From: Elephas maximus indicus
Lineage: Eukaryota; Chordata; Mammalia; Proboscidea; Elephantidae
NCBI RefSeq assembly: GCF_024166365.1
Contig: NC_064822.1
Location: 106,574,823 to 106,638,822 of the forward strand
Length of the DNA stretch: 64,000 nucleotides
Reading direction: 5' to 3'
The translations under genes were made by a program, and so were the position numbers. Positions 35,001-46,634 of the stretch are shown in pieces. How positions within the stretch are numbered: the first letter of the stretch is position 1; every line of letters begins with the position of its first letter. The notes below the pieces were generated by a model. It did not search any database and had not been told where the DNA came from. It saw only the letters and a list, made by a program, of their open reading frames with translations.

Positions 35001-35233
35001 GGACATGTTGTCAGGAGGTATCAGTCCCTAGAGAAGGACATCATGTTTGGTAAAGTACAGCAGCAGGGGAAAAGTGGAAGACCCTCAACAAGGTGGATTG
35101 ACGCTGTGGCTGCAACAATGGTCTCAAGCGTAATTGTAATGATGGTGCAGGACCGGGCAGTGTTTCGTTCTGTTGTGCGTAGGGTCGCTATGAGTCAGAA
35201 CTGACTCAACGGCACCCAACAACAACAAACAAC
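32055..35233 (+). mobile_element. RTE (BovB-like) LINE copy 3, full length
   Basis: A 3179-bp element with a perfect 12-bp TSD, ATGGCTTTTGTG (32043-32054 and 35234-35245). After a 5' UTR of about 380 bp there is one long ORF, now broken. The AP-endonuclease domain runs from about 32450: GTWNV, FYAPTT, NNWNTKVGN where GDWN is usual, HRNQIDYI, and DHQLL. The reverse transcriptase follows: SPGIDGISIEMFQ (about 33778), FIDYTKAFDCVDH (about 34146, motif A), QGCILPRYLF, YADD at 34452-34463, and a C-terminal LWCWQRIL region. Stops at 32466, 33171, 34308 and 34848 and a few frameshifts (near 32890 and 34590) make it inactive. The tail is 'caacaacaaacaac'. Confidence 0.95.
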
Positions 35234-35499
35234 ATGGCTTTTGTGGCATATTGCCCAACTGCTTTTCAGAAAGAGTGGGCCAATTCACAGAACTGTCAAC
35301 ATTGTACCTGTTTCTCCATAGTACCACCCCATTTAAGCTTTATCATTTTTAATTTATTTTTCTGGTTTAACAGGCACCTGGTGCCTTAAAACCAATTAAT
35401 TTTCCTCTCATCTATAGCAAGATTTTGGATTTTTTCATGTGATAATGTCCTCCTATGTAAACAGTTAATTTCTCTTCAAAAAGAATTTGAGTGGACCAC

Positions 35500-35582
35500 A
35501 CCTAAGAATCACAAGAGTCCAATCTTGTTGTACATGGAGTTGCCATGAGTTGGGGGCTGACTTGATGGCATCTAACAGCACA
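35500..35582 (+). mobile_element. Mosaic SINE tail fragment
   Basis: 'agtccaatcttgttgtacatggagttgccatgagttgggggctgacttgatggc' is the RTE-like 3' tail of the SINEs. No head is visible. Confidence 0.6.
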
Positions 35583-37519
35583 TCTCAAAGAAAAAAATTT
35601 CTTTGAGGAGCCAGTACGAAGATATTCAAGTCAGAACTGCTTATGACAATGATAAACTAGGAACGGCCAAAAACAGAATGGAGAAGCAAACTGTGCTGTA
35701 CCAGGTGTGTGAATCTACATCAATAAAGAAAAAGAGGATATGAAATAATATGGTGGTAGGTGTCATACTAAGTACTGTACCCTCGGTATTCATAACAATA
35801 AAAATATATATGTGTGACAAGGAGTAGATGGTAATTTAGTGATACAAATCACTACATTCTTTTTTTATCCTGAAAACACTTCCTATTCTTTAGTTTTATC
35901 TTAATAACACGAAACTCTCCTTAATATTGCATACCTAAGATAGGTTCCATCAAAGCATTATTGCTTTGATAGAACAATCTTTCTGTCAGCTTCTTAGGAG
36001 TCACCATCAAAATATTCCTATTACCTCCTTGACAATGACTAAAATTCCTTTACAAAGAATAAGTATTTCATGAAAGGCTTAAATATACGAGCCTCTAGAA
36101 GAAGAGGCATGCTGCCATAAATACTCAGCTAAGGTGTAAATAATTGATTTAGGACTCATTTCTGAGAGCAGGTTTGGATAAAGAGGAGAATTAAGGAGAA
36201 AAGGGCACTGGGCACCAAAGCATATAAAATACGGAAGATGGATAAAAGGATAGCAAGGGAAGCGGAGCATTGCAGATAAACCTGGGAAATGTCCCCAATT
36301 TTCTGAAAAGGGCCATGCCGAATGGAAAGGGTGGCAGAAGTGTAGAATCTTTATCCTCTCTGCTTGCTCTCCAGGGCACTGCCCCTTGGGAGCAGGTGAC
36401 AATCCATGCTGATCTCAACATGGAAGCAGAGCATTTCCAGCCTAGGCAAAAATGGTCATGTTTCTTGCCATTCCTTTATTCAAAAGGGGAAAAAATAGCC
36501 CAGGTTACTAGGGCCCCTAAATGAATCTGCATGCCGATTTGCAGGTACAGCAAGTAATATGAGGCCTTGCAGTTTTCTTGTTAAGGGACTTCTGTTTCCC
36601 TGAAGCTTGTCTGTTCTCATTTGCTCTCTTCTTGGCTCCTTCTCTTGGCCCACCCCTGCCAGCCCAGATCTCCAGCCTGGTGAAGGGGTGAATTATGGTG
36701 GAAAACAAAGGGAGATGAATCATGGCGGGTTCTAGGGGAACTGGCAAGGTTCTGGAGGCCCAAGGCTTCCTGCAGAAGGAAATGTCTACTTGGCGAGGTG
36801 TTAACGAGGAAAGTCGATGAGATGGTGTCCCATGGCCTGAGAGCAAGGCTTGGTTCTACAGCCCAGCTCTAGGACTGTCTCACAGCTGTACTGCAGGTAA
36901 CCAGGAGAGGCAATATGGGTGGATCAGCCACATCCACCAAGCTCACACCCTAAGGTCATCTCTGGAACAGGATAGCACCTCTAAGTCCCCTGGGCTTGGC
37001 TCATGCCAGCCCAGCTAGGGTAGGGAGCTGGGATTCTGCAAGTTCCTACCTAACCTGCATCCTTAATCTGAGGTAGGTAAGATGTCCTCCTATCCCCAGC
37101 CCCTGGGACCTCCCAGCTCTGCTACCAAAAGGACTGAGTTAGAAGGGCAGGCAGGATCCTGAAAGGTCTAGGTCCTCTCTGGACTGGGCCTGAGGGTCTG
37201 GTTTAGACTTAGAAGCCCTCTGAGATTGATATGATCCCCTCAGCTGAGCCCTGCACTCTCCTCCAACCTCATCCTGATACATTCTAGTGTAGGCCTAGAA
37301 GTGACTGAAAGTAGAAGTAAATTTCCAGGGGAGAGGAGTACAGAATAGCTCTGGCAGCTGACCAGAAGTACAGGCTGTGGCCAAAGGCCGTCCACTTCAC
37401 AAGAAGACAACAAGAACCTAAAGCCACCTGGGCCCCCAAGGCTCATGCTGGTCCCCGAGGGTGATCACAGGAAGGGGACTCAGGTGAAGCAATGGCAGAT
37501 GGGAGCAATAGCCTCGTAC

Positions 37520-37715
37520 CAGTTGCCTCTGCAGAGGGGTCTGGGTTGTCTGGTCCAGCTTCACCAGTAGGTTCACTGGCTTTGGTGGGGCCTCCACTCT
37601 GGAAGCCCTCAGTGGCCACATCCTCCAGGCCTTTACCCTCCTCCTCAGCAGGGAGCTGGGCATCCACTCCAACTTCTAGCACTCGGATAGTCTCGTGGCC
37701 TGACATCACGATGAC
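37520..37715 (-). CDS. POU6F1: POU6F1 exon: acidic N-terminal segment
   Basis: Acceptor TTGCAG (37721-37716); 65 codons plus one base, reading VIVMSGHETIRVLEV, then QLPAEEEGKGLEDV, then GEAGPDNPDPSAEAT. The donor is G|GTACGAGG at 37520/37519, weaker than the others. It is rich in Glu/Asp/Gly, unlike the following neutral exons. Confidence 0.93.
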
Positions 37716-39241
37716 CTGCAAGCAGAGGACAGGGGACGCTGCTGGAGGGAGTGGCCGATATAGCCCCAGGGGCCAGAGCTCTGGGTATGGTTGAAGGAGA
37801 GAGAAGAGGGAACTTTGGGAGATGCAGACTCAGACGTCATGTTCAGAGGACTGTGTGCTCTGTGAGAAGTCCAGAGCCTGGCACAGCCTGCAGCTTCCTG
37901 ATTCCAGGGAAGGAGCTATTAGAAGAAAGCAGGCCCTGGTGATGGGGAGGAGGGCCCAACACAAGCTAGAAAAAAGTGCCACAGGGCCAAACCACTTGGG
38001 GATATTTCTATTTGCTCCCTTTCCTGGACTCAGTTCAGAGAGTGGTAAATGGCCCATCCCATAATCTAGCAAGGATGTCCTCTTGGTTGCTAGGATCCTG
38101 GAGTGTAGCCAGGAGGGTCCCTGACACAGTATCTACAGCTTACGTTGGGCCAGGAAGCAAATCCCTCTCTACTTCCCTTGAAACCATGTGGAAATTTCCA
38201 AAGATTAAGAAGTAGAAAATGCATTCTCCAGAATGCTGAGTAACTCTTTAAAGCTCTCATGATCCTTTATTTCCAAAACTCTGGGATAAAGGGCCAGGAT
38301 TTCCCAGCAAGCTCACTTCCTGAAACAAGGGTCAGGAATCTTGAATGAAGATTTAGCCCCTCCTTCCCCACCCATCCCCCCTTGGACTGCAGCTTTGTGT
38401 CTCAGACCTGTAAGCCTGCACCCCAGTCATGCCATCTGCCATAGGCATGCTCAGACCTCAGGGGGCTTCTCCGTGCATAAGTGAGGCAGGCAGTCTCTGA
38501 GCCTCCCCCAGTGCTTGGTCTTTCCTTGCTAAAATGTCCAGCACTTGGCTCCTACCCCCAGACTGAAATGCTTCCAGATGGGCAATTCAAGGATTACAGA
38601 CAAACTCTATACATTAAAAAACTGTGTGTCAGGCCTCCCCTACACTTGGCCCATGCCTGAAGCCACTCCCACACATGCTACTTAAGCCTGCAAATTGGAT
38701 CCAGCCAGATTCTGCTGGAAAAAGTGACAATGTGACCTTAAAGGCAGTAAGAGTGAAACAAACAAAAGCAGTTCCTTTTCTGACTCAGACTTGACCTATA
38801 GGAGACTTCACTCCAATTACATGTTAAGAAACTTTAATCTTTTTTCTCCTTTTTAAAATTATATAAGTAATAAATGGTCACTGCAGAAAAATTAGAAAAT
38901 ATATATAAGCAAGAAGAAAAAATAAAGAGTAAGTTACCTGATGTTCACACCTTGCCCCATGTAAACTTATATATTCAAGCATTTTAATTTCATTTTTTAA
39001 AGTCACATTTAAATTCATGCATTTCACTTTTTAAAGTCACAGCTTAAATCCCCAAACTCAGCCGCTGAGAAATCCTAGCTGGCAACTACAACTGATGGAC
39101 AGGTGAAGGGGTCATGAGTCTTGGTATGAAATAGACAGTAGGGGGTGCTGTGGAATCTGCCTCCCTTTCCCACACAACTAGGCCCATCAAGGATGTGACA
39201 CCTTCGTCCCCACCCCTGCCTCCTCCAGCCCCAGAAGATAC

Positions 39242-39289
39242 CTGTTCATTTACAGTCAGAGATGCATCTGGCCCGGCTCCAGGATCCAT
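39242..39289 (-). CDS. POU6F1: POU6F1 first coding exon (start codon)
   Basis: ATG at 39289 in strong context (gaccATGG) opens 16 codons, MDPGAGPDASLTVNEQ, ending at donor CAG|GTATCTT (39242/39241). It joins in phase to VIVMSGHE. The exon probably begins at 39336, after acceptor CCACTCCACAG, leaving 47 bases of 5' UTR here. Those bases contain a two-codon upstream ORF (ATG CTG TAA, 39335-39327). Confidence 0.94.
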
Positions 39290-40104
39290 GGTCACTCGTC
39301 AGGGTAGGGTGGGGGCGGGCCCACACTTACAGCATCCTGTGGAGTGGGATGGGATGGGAAAACCAAAGACTAATGTGACAAAGTAATACAATTCCCACAC
39401 CATCGAAAAAAGTCAGAAATAGAGCAATTGTAGAAGGAGGGAAAAGCTAGGTTCTCCAAAAAGTATATGTAGAAGTAAAGGAAACCGGATTCTAAGAAAT
39501 TAAAACTAAAATGTCTCACTTCTTACAGCATCCTGGGAGAGTCTACAGGCAGGAAGAATAAGGAACATATGTGGTTGGGGTGATAAGAAGAAAGAGAGGC
39601 CCAGGCATCTGTCCCTGGGGGCTCCCAGTCCAATGGGAGAGAGCACACCCCACAGAACCCAAGGCGAATCTGACCCAGACACTCAGAAAATCAGATGCAG
39701 CTACGGAGCACTTTGGGTATCAGAGTTCTTCTCAGAGAAGTCTGGGCAGACTTCCTGGAAGAGATAGTAAAGATGGGAATGAATTAAAACAGTGGTCTCA
39801 AACTTAAATATGCATGAGCATCACCTGGAGGAGCACTTACTAAAAATGCAGACCTTCAGATTGCCGCCATCCCCAACTACCAGAGGTTCTGGCTCAGCAG
39901 TGGGTCCCACAGAATCAGCTCCCAGGTGATTCTGTGGCAGTGGACTACAGTGGCCTGTAACACAGAATGCTGATCAACATCCTAAATGGTTCAGCATCCT
40001 GTCACAAGCAGTGAGGACAGGTGGTCTGGCTGGAGCTGCAACCAGAGTCATGAGACATAAGTAATAAAGGGGGCAAATAAGTTTAGACACTTGTATAGGA
40101 AAGA

Positions 40105-40285
40105 AGGCAACCAACATTTATTTTAAATGACTACTAGCTGAAAGGTTGGCAGTTCGAAGCCTCAGGAGACAGGCCTGGCGATCTGTTTCTGAAAGGTCAC
40201 GGCCTTGAAAACCCTATGAGCAGTTCTGGTGTGCCCACATGGAGTTGCCATGAGTCAGAATCAACTTGACAGCGACTAACAACAA
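40105..40285 (+). mobile_element. tRNA-derived SINE, head truncated
   Basis: It starts at 'tactagctgaaaggttggcagttcgaagcc' and ends 'gttgccatgagtcagaatcaacttgacagcgactaacaacaac'. Long form with the 'ggcctggcgatctgtttctgaaaggtcacggcc' block. Confidence 0.85.
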
Positions 40286-40337
40286 CTATCTGCTAACCAT
40301 TCATGTATTTATATATATATATTTTTTTTTATGTGTG

Positions 40338-40965
40338 TGTTACGGGTTGAATAGTGTCTCCTCGAAAAACATACTTTGAAGTCCTAACCCCTGGAATCTC
40401 CGAATGTAACCTTATTTGGGAATTGGATTGTTGCAGGTGTAATTAGTAAGGTTAAGATGAGGTCATTAAGGTGGGCCCTAATCTCTTTATGACTAAAACC
40501 AAAACAAAACCCTTTGACATCGAGTCAGTTCTGACTCATAGAGACCCTATAGGACAGGGTAGAACCGCCCCATAGAGTTTCCAAAGAGCATCTGGTGGAT
40601 TCAAACTGCCGACCTTTTGGTTAGCAGCCATAGCACTTAACCACTATACCACCAGGGTTTTCTTCTTTATGACTAGTGTCCTTAGAATAAGAGAAGAGAC
40701 ACAGGGACAGACAGAAAGAAAACAGCCACGTGAAGACAGAGGCAGACTGGAATTATGCTGTCACAAGCCACGGAATACCTGGGACTACCAGGAGCTAGAA
40801 GAAACACCCAAGGGTCATCCCCTAGAGCCTTCAGAGTGAGCACGACCCTGCTGACACCTTGATTTTCAATTTCAAGCTTTTCGGTCTGTGAGAGAATAAA
40901 TTTTTGTTTTTTTAAACCACCCAGTTTGTGGTACTTTGTTACAGCAGCCCTAGGAAATGAATACA
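40338..40965 (+). mobile_element. MaLR LTR (MLT1-like) with nested SINE
   Basis: It starts TGTTACGGGTTGAATAGTG and ends ...CCTAGGAAATGAATACA. It includes 'gaggtcattaaggtgggccc', 'ctgctgacaccttgattt' and 'gagagaataaatttttg', the usual MLT1 order. A SINE interrupts it at 40495-40663. The minisatellite starts directly at its right end. Confidence 0.8.
40495..40663 (-). mobile_element. tRNA-derived SINE (short form) inside MaLR LTR
   Basis: A reversed copy with a perfect 11-bp TSD, TCTTTATGACT, at 40484-40494 and 40664-40674. This proves it entered the LTR after that element was fixed. Confidence 0.95.
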
Positions 40966-41335
40966 GTGCTTGAGTGGGGAAACCAACCCTAATGCAGTGT
41001 TTGTGTGGGGAAACCAACCCTAATACAGTGCATGTGTGGGGGAAACCAATCCTAATACAGTGTTGGGGGCGGGGGTAACCAACTCTAATACAGCGTATCT
41101 GTGGGGGAAAAATCCAACCTTAACACAGTGTGTGTGGGGAACCACCCTAATACAGTGTGTGTATGGGGAAACCAACCCTAATACAGTGCAGGGGCGGGGC
41201 AGGAAACAAACCCTTACACAGTGCATGTGTGGAGAGGAAACCAACCCTAATACAGTGCGTGTGTGTTGAGGAAACCAGCCCTAATACAGTGCGTGTGTGG
41301 GGGAAAACCAGCCCTATCACAGTGTGAGAGTGGAG
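40966..41335. repeat. Minisatellite, about 11 copies of a 28-35 bp unit
   Basis: The unit is approximately CCCTAATACAGTG + (YGTGTGTGGGG) + AAACCAA. The copies differ in the G/T-rich half, which varies in length. The first 'copy' is the end of the neighbouring LTR (CCCTAGGAAATGAATACAGTGCTTGAGTGGGG is its counterpart, read in pieces). Confidence 0.9.
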
Positions 41336-41449
41336 AGGGGGAGGAGTGCTTTATTACCGCCATGTTACTGATGAGGAAATTAAGCTCAAAGAGATGTTCT
41401 GAACTCCTCACCTTTCTCTTCCTCCTCCTCTACTCTTTTTTTCTTCTTT

Positions 41450-41945
41450 TTTAAAATGAGGTTACAGTCATATAACATAAAATTCGCCATTTAAAAAGTG
41501 TTCAATACAGTGACATTTACGAAATTCACAAGGTTGTGCAATCATCACCCCACACCAATTAAGCAGTTACTTCCCATTCTTTCTTATCCTCAGTCCTGGG
41601 CAGCCACCAACCTGTTTTCTGTCTCTGCAGATTTCCCCATTCTGGACATTTCATAGACATAGACTCACACAATATGTGGCCTTTTGTGTCTGGCTTTCCC
41701 TTAGCATAATGTTTTCAAGGTTCATCCACGTCGTAGCACGTAGCAGTACTTCATTCCTTTTTATGGCTGAATACTATTCCATCATATCAGTCAGTATACG
41801 TTTTGTTTATCCACTCATCAACTGATGGACATTTGGGTTGCTTCCACCTTTTGACTATTGTGAATTGTGCTGCTATGAACATTCATGTACAAGTTTTTGT
41901 TTGAACACCTGTTTTCAGGGTATATACGTGAGTCACTGTTGAGGT
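41450..41945 (-). mobile_element. Old L1 fragment, minus strand
   Basis: Antisense L1M pattern: 'cattctggacatttcatagac', 'ttcaaggttcatccacgtcg', 'atggctgaatactattcc', 'gctgctatgaacattcatgtac'. Confidence 0.8.
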
Positions 41946-42927
41946 TTTAGCATCTTCACCCCTTGGCAGAATGTCCCCTGGTCAACCAGGCAAAAAGAAT
42001 CATGAGGTTCCTTCCCTCTCCTTTCTCCCTGATCTGCTAGAGTGGGGCTGAGGCAGCAGGCAAGCAATATAAGACATCTAGCAATTTGAAAGAAGAGGAA
42101 ATGAGTCCTTCACTTTTCAAGTAGAAAAACGGGTACAGGAAGGGCAGGAAAATTCACTGGAAGACCAGGGGGGCATTTGCCTACCCCAGGGGGGTTCTAG
42201 CTGCATTCCTGGGTGAAGTTCTCCCCCAAAAATTTTGTACATGGGAGCCTTCTATGAGTTTTGCAATTTGACGATTTACCACCACTTCTGGGTGGGAACT
42301 GGGATGAGCCATGAAAGTCGTTACATGTACAAGCCAATTCGCGAGTCATTTGGAAGCAAATTCAAATAAGAGACAGAAACAAAGCTGAAAGGAAGCTGTA
42401 TGAGGTGGATTTGGGTCCATTATAATTCAATCTATACATTTCATGAGGAGAAGAATTTTCCAACTCCAAAGAAGGCCTAAAGGCAGCAGTAGCCAGTCTT
42501 GTGGGGCAAGGGGGACTTAAAGCCTACACATAGTCTTGTTGTGGCCTGTGGTTCCTTGTTGCCAACCATGGTCACTCACAGGAAATGGCTAAGAAGAGAT
42601 AAGCGTCCACTTTGTGGTTGTGTTCTTAGGGGGATTGGCAGATAAGGCCTGTATGATTCTGAAATTCTTTCCATCCTTGAAATTCAATGAGTTGATGGAT
42701 ATCCCCCCAGGTCCTCAGTATCCAGACCTTTGCATCAATGGCAAGATCAGTCCTGCATCAGAGCCTCTGGCCATACTCAGTCCCACCCTAACCCACCAAC
42801 CAGGCTCTAGGTAGAACACAGGCAAAGGCCTTGCTCAGCCCAGACCCAGACCTCGCTTATCTCTTAGTCTTACCTATAGAAGGCTCGTATCAGAGACATA
42901 TAGGTGATATAAACACCTCTCATAAAC

Positions 42928-43137
42928 AGACAAGGGCCCCTGGTGGCACAATGGTTAAACACTCAGCTGCTAATCAAAAGATTGACGGTTCGAACCCTTC
43001 AGCTGCTCTGAGGGACAAAACACCTGGCGATCTGCTCCCATAAAGATTTACAGTGTAGGAAACCCTAGGAAGCAGTTCTACTCTGTCCTATAGGGTTGCT
43101 ATGAATGGGAATCGACACAGCAGCACACAACAACAAG
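42928..43137 (+). mobile_element. tRNA-derived SINE (long form)
   Basis: Head 'ggcccctggtggcacaatggttaaac', B box 'ggttcgaaccc', tail 'gttgctatgaatgggaatcgacac' and an AACAACAAG tail. Confidence 0.9.
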
Positions 43138-43984
43138 AAGCAGACACTCAGCATTTTAATTTTCAGCTACGTCCTATGTGTTCCCCTTGCTTGGAATCTG
43201 GGCAGTCTTTCCCCTGGATCTGCTCCCATCCCCTTGCCAAGAACTTCCCACATTTTCTCAAGCCTCAGGCTGCAGCTTGGTCTTGTTGACTAGACAGCCA
43301 TCTTTCGTTTGCTTTTTGACCATTTCCCCAATGTCTAGGTTAAATAGCACATCTGGGTGGTCTCCCTTGAGCCCAAGATACCATGCAGTGTCCACAGCCT
43401 TATGGTTGGTGAGGAGAGATAACCAGCCATCTGTTTTAAGAGAAGGGGATCCTGGCCCATGCCAGCAGTAGAACTCCAATGTACAAACAGATCACAGCAA
43501 GGCTGCTACGGTTAAAACTGGAACAGGAGTCAGAGCCCACCCTGAGCCTTTTCCTTTGCCCTCTTTGTTCAGCGAATAGAGTTTGAAAACCATCTGAATC
43601 AAGACTGGCAAGGCACCCTGGTTAGCTAACAGATGGCCAATTGATTGATTCCTTGCTTTTCTGTGCCACCGTCTAAATACCCACACAACCTCAGAGGGAG
43701 AATGTACTGTGGGCGCTGAGGCATCTGCCCACACCCTGAGAAGCCAGAGAGGCCCAGGACCATCCAGAACTTTTGGTGGAGGGGGCTGAGCTAGAGGACC
43801 TAGTTCTACCTCTCATTCTCCTCTGGGAGCTGCTTTGGGCTTAAAAGCAACTTTCCAAGACACCCAGGAGGAACACTGAAAAATTCCATCCAAATAGGAA
43901 CTCCCTAGATCCCTGAGATCCTGCTAGAAGAAATCCTAAAATGCCTACTCCTTTGTTTATTCACAGTTCTTACTATGGGGGATG

Positions 43985-44200
43985 GAGTTCCTGGGTGGTA
44001 CAAATGGGTAACGTGCGTGGCTGCTAACCAAAAAATTGGAGGTTTGAGTCCACCCAGAAGTGCCTCAGAAGAAAGGTCTGGCAATCTACATCTGAAAAAT
44101 CAGTCATTGAAAACCCTACGCAGCACAGTCCTACTCTAACATGGGGTCATCATAAGTCAGAATCAACTCTATGGCAACTGGTTACTGTTAATAGTCACTA
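43985..44200 (+). mobile_element. tRNA-derived SINE (long form)
   Basis: Head 'gttcctgggtggtacaaatgggtaacg', 'ggtttgagtccaccc', middle block, and tail 'gtcatcataagtcagaatcaactctatggc'. Confidence 0.88.
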
Positions 44201-45429
44201 TGGGAACATAGTGAAGAGAAAATACATTCCCACCCTCGTCAAGAGGCCTACAGTCTAATACGGGAGTCAAGGCAGTAAAAAGAGAACTACAACAAAGTAC
44301 GACTCAGCGCCTTGGTGGATGACTGCAGGGAGGTAGAGGGTCTACAGGAGGGGCATCTAATGCAGTTTTGCTTCCAGGGTGGTGTGTGTTCCAGACCCGA
44401 AATTGTATGTAAGAAGAACCTCATCCTACGTAGAAGAGAATGAAACTTGTTCCGTGGGGTGCAGACTTTTACCTTAGACCTATTTCTGTGGTTTTAATTA
44501 TTCCCCTAGCACTCAATGTGGTTTGCAAGGTGTAAAATGCCTTCTCAGTACGGTACCTTTTTGTTATGGAGGATTCTCTGTGTGAATTTCACAGACTCCA
44601 AGGATGGCTAGTCAAACGGAAATTAGTTTTATCATATTCAATTGAAAGAAAGTCACATTTGTATGGGAAGTTACCCCTTCAAATGTTCGTCGATATAACT
44701 TTTCCAAGAAGGTTATTTGTTGATATAAGCATCTGTAGCTCTTACCACTTACCTGCTATAGAACTGCAACTCAGAATGGCCACAAAGTCAGGAAGCTGGA
44801 GACTGGTATAGACTGGTAGCTGGGCCTGAGCTGAATGGGGCGGCCAATCCACTCTACATTTCTGCTCTCAGTGGTCTCAACCAGTCTGATGACTACCCTG
44901 GAACTTGGACCTTAACCCAGAACTTCAGACTCATACATCTAATTGCCTACCGATTGCCCATACCTCATACTCAGCATTTTCAAAAACAAACTCCTGATTT
45001 CCACCCCAAGCCTGCTCTACCAGCATGTGCCTTCCCCATCTCAGCAAATGGCAGCTTCACCCTTCCACAGTTGCTCAGGGCAACAACCTTATCATCATGC
45101 TTGCCTTCTCTCCTACATCTCACATTTACTCCTTCAGCAAATCCTGTTGGCTCTACCTTCCAATAGGCCCAGAGTCCCCCACTTCTTACCACTACCACCC
45201 TGGTCCAGCAGCAACAATACCTGGTGTGAAGGAACACCACATCCCCTCCCATCACCCCTCTAAAGTCACCAGGCTCCAGTCAGGCCCCCTCTTTGGAACT
45301 GCCATTGCTTGGTGGATTTTCCGCATGTCTTGCCACCCCTCTGCATTTCTGGCCCCAGGACAGAGATTTCCCTTCCCACCTGCTGAAGGATAATCTTTAG
45401 TTTATTGGGACACAGGCCCTTTACACGTA

Positions 45430-45705
45430 GTATTCGGGTTAGAGCACAGACTCTAGAGAGAGACTGTGTTCATAATCTCAGCTTTGATATTTATTAGCTG
45501 TGGGACTTTGGGCAAATGATTTAGCTTCTGCATCTGTTTCCTCTGAAAAATGGGAATTTTCCTCATAAAAATGGGAATAATAATAGTATCTACTGTAGGG
45601 CTTTTGTGAGGATTGGATGAATGAATGAATGCATATAAAGAGCTTAGATCAAAGCCTGGCACGTAGTAACACCCAGAAAGTGGTAGCTATTGTAATTATT
45701 TACAT
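45430..45705 (+). mobile_element. MIR SINE
   Basis: 'agagcacagactctagagag', 'ttagctgtgggactttgggcaaatg', 'aaaatgggaataataatag', 'aaagcctggcacgtagtaac'. Confidence 0.75.
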
Positions 45706-45831
45706 ATATGATTTCATTTCAATTCAGTGTAGCAGTAAAGAATCCAGGTTCACCTCTCAATTTCACCATTAGCCGTGAAGCCTTGGACAAGGTCTAACCT
45801 CTCTATGCCTCAGTTTTCATATTTGAAATGT

Positions 45832-46142
45832 TGTTGTTAGCTGACATTGAGTTGGCCCCGACTCACATGGAGACCCCCATACACAATGGGTTTGGACCAC
45901 TGTGGGTTTTCATTGGCTGGCTTTTCAGAAGTAGCTCGCCAGGCCCTTCTTCCTAGTCCTTCTTAGTCTGAAAGCTCTGCTGAAGCCTATTCAGCATCAT
46001 AGCAACACACAACACCAGAGCAACACACATGCCGCCACTAACAGGTGGCTATGCATGTGGTGCATCGGCCAGGAAAGAGCCCAGGTCTCCCACGTGGAAG
46101 GCAAGAATTCTACCACTGAACCACCACTGTCCCATATTGGAA
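45832..46142 (-). mobile_element. tRNA-Gly/RTE mosaic SINE, full length
   Basis: On the minus strand the head (46140 to about 46070) is a clear tRNA-Gly-like sequence: 'gtggtggttcagtggtagaattcttgcc', with GCC in the anticodon position. The body (about 46030-45905) matches the RTE 5' region and the end (about 45880-45832) matches the RTE 3' tail. This is the best-preserved head of the family here. Confidence 0.88.
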
Positions 46143-46195
46143 ATAGGGATAGTGTTACAGTTAATTGCATAGGGTGCAAAAAATGTGATCTGTTA

Positions 46196-46392
46196 CCCGT
46201 TGCTGTCGAGTCAGTTCTGACTCATAGTGACCCTATAGGACAGAGTAGAATTGCCTATAGGGTTTCCAAGGTTGTAAATCTCTACCGAAGCAGGCTGCCA
46301 CATCTTTCTCCTGTGGAGCAGCCGGTGGGTTCAAACCGCCAACTTTTTGGTTAGCAGCTAAGCACTTAATCACCGTGCCATCAAGGCTCCTT
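46196..46392 (-). mobile_element. tRNA-derived SINE (long form)
   Basis: A reversed copy from 'cgttgctgtcgagtcagttctgactcatagtgacc' to 'cacttaatcaccgtgccatcaaggctcc'. Confidence 0.92.
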
Positions 46393-46454
46393 AAATGTTA
46401 ACTACTTTTATTATTATTCAGTTCTGACAACAGTGCCATGAGGTCATAGAATTC

Positions 46455-46634
46455 AAACCAAAAAACCTGTTGCCACGGAGTTGATTCCCACACATAGCAA
46501 CACTATAGGACAGAGTAGAACTAACTGCCCCATAGGGTTTCCAAGGAGTGGCTGGTGGATCTGAACTACGGCCTTTTGGCTAGCAGCTGTAGCTCACTGT
46601 AGCTCTTGACTACTGTGCCACCAGGGCTCCTCAA
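46455..46634 (-). mobile_element. tRNA-derived SINE (short form)
   Basis: A reversed copy from 'cctgttgccacggagttgattcccac' to 'gactactgtgccaccagggctcct'. A small local duplication ('tgtagctcactgtagctc') lies in its head. Confidence 0.92.

Larger units (their letters stand above)
30057..37519 (-). other. POU6F1: POU6F1 intron 3
   Basis: A 7.5-kb GT-AG intron. It holds an intact solo LTR (31440-31963) and a full-length RTE (32055-35233), both opposite to the gene. The stretches 30057-31435 and 35590-37515 have no recognised repeat or exon. Confidence 0.9.

Noticed and set aside
40966..41335. CRISPR-like array
   Set aside because: The repeats vary in length and sequence with no unique spacers. 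It is a minisatellite in mammalian DNA.
46070..46142. Possible tRNA-Gly gene on the minus strand
   Set aside because: The 5' half is tRNA-Gly-like with GCC in the anticodon position, but the T arm is degenerate and it continues straight into the SINE body. It is a SINE head.
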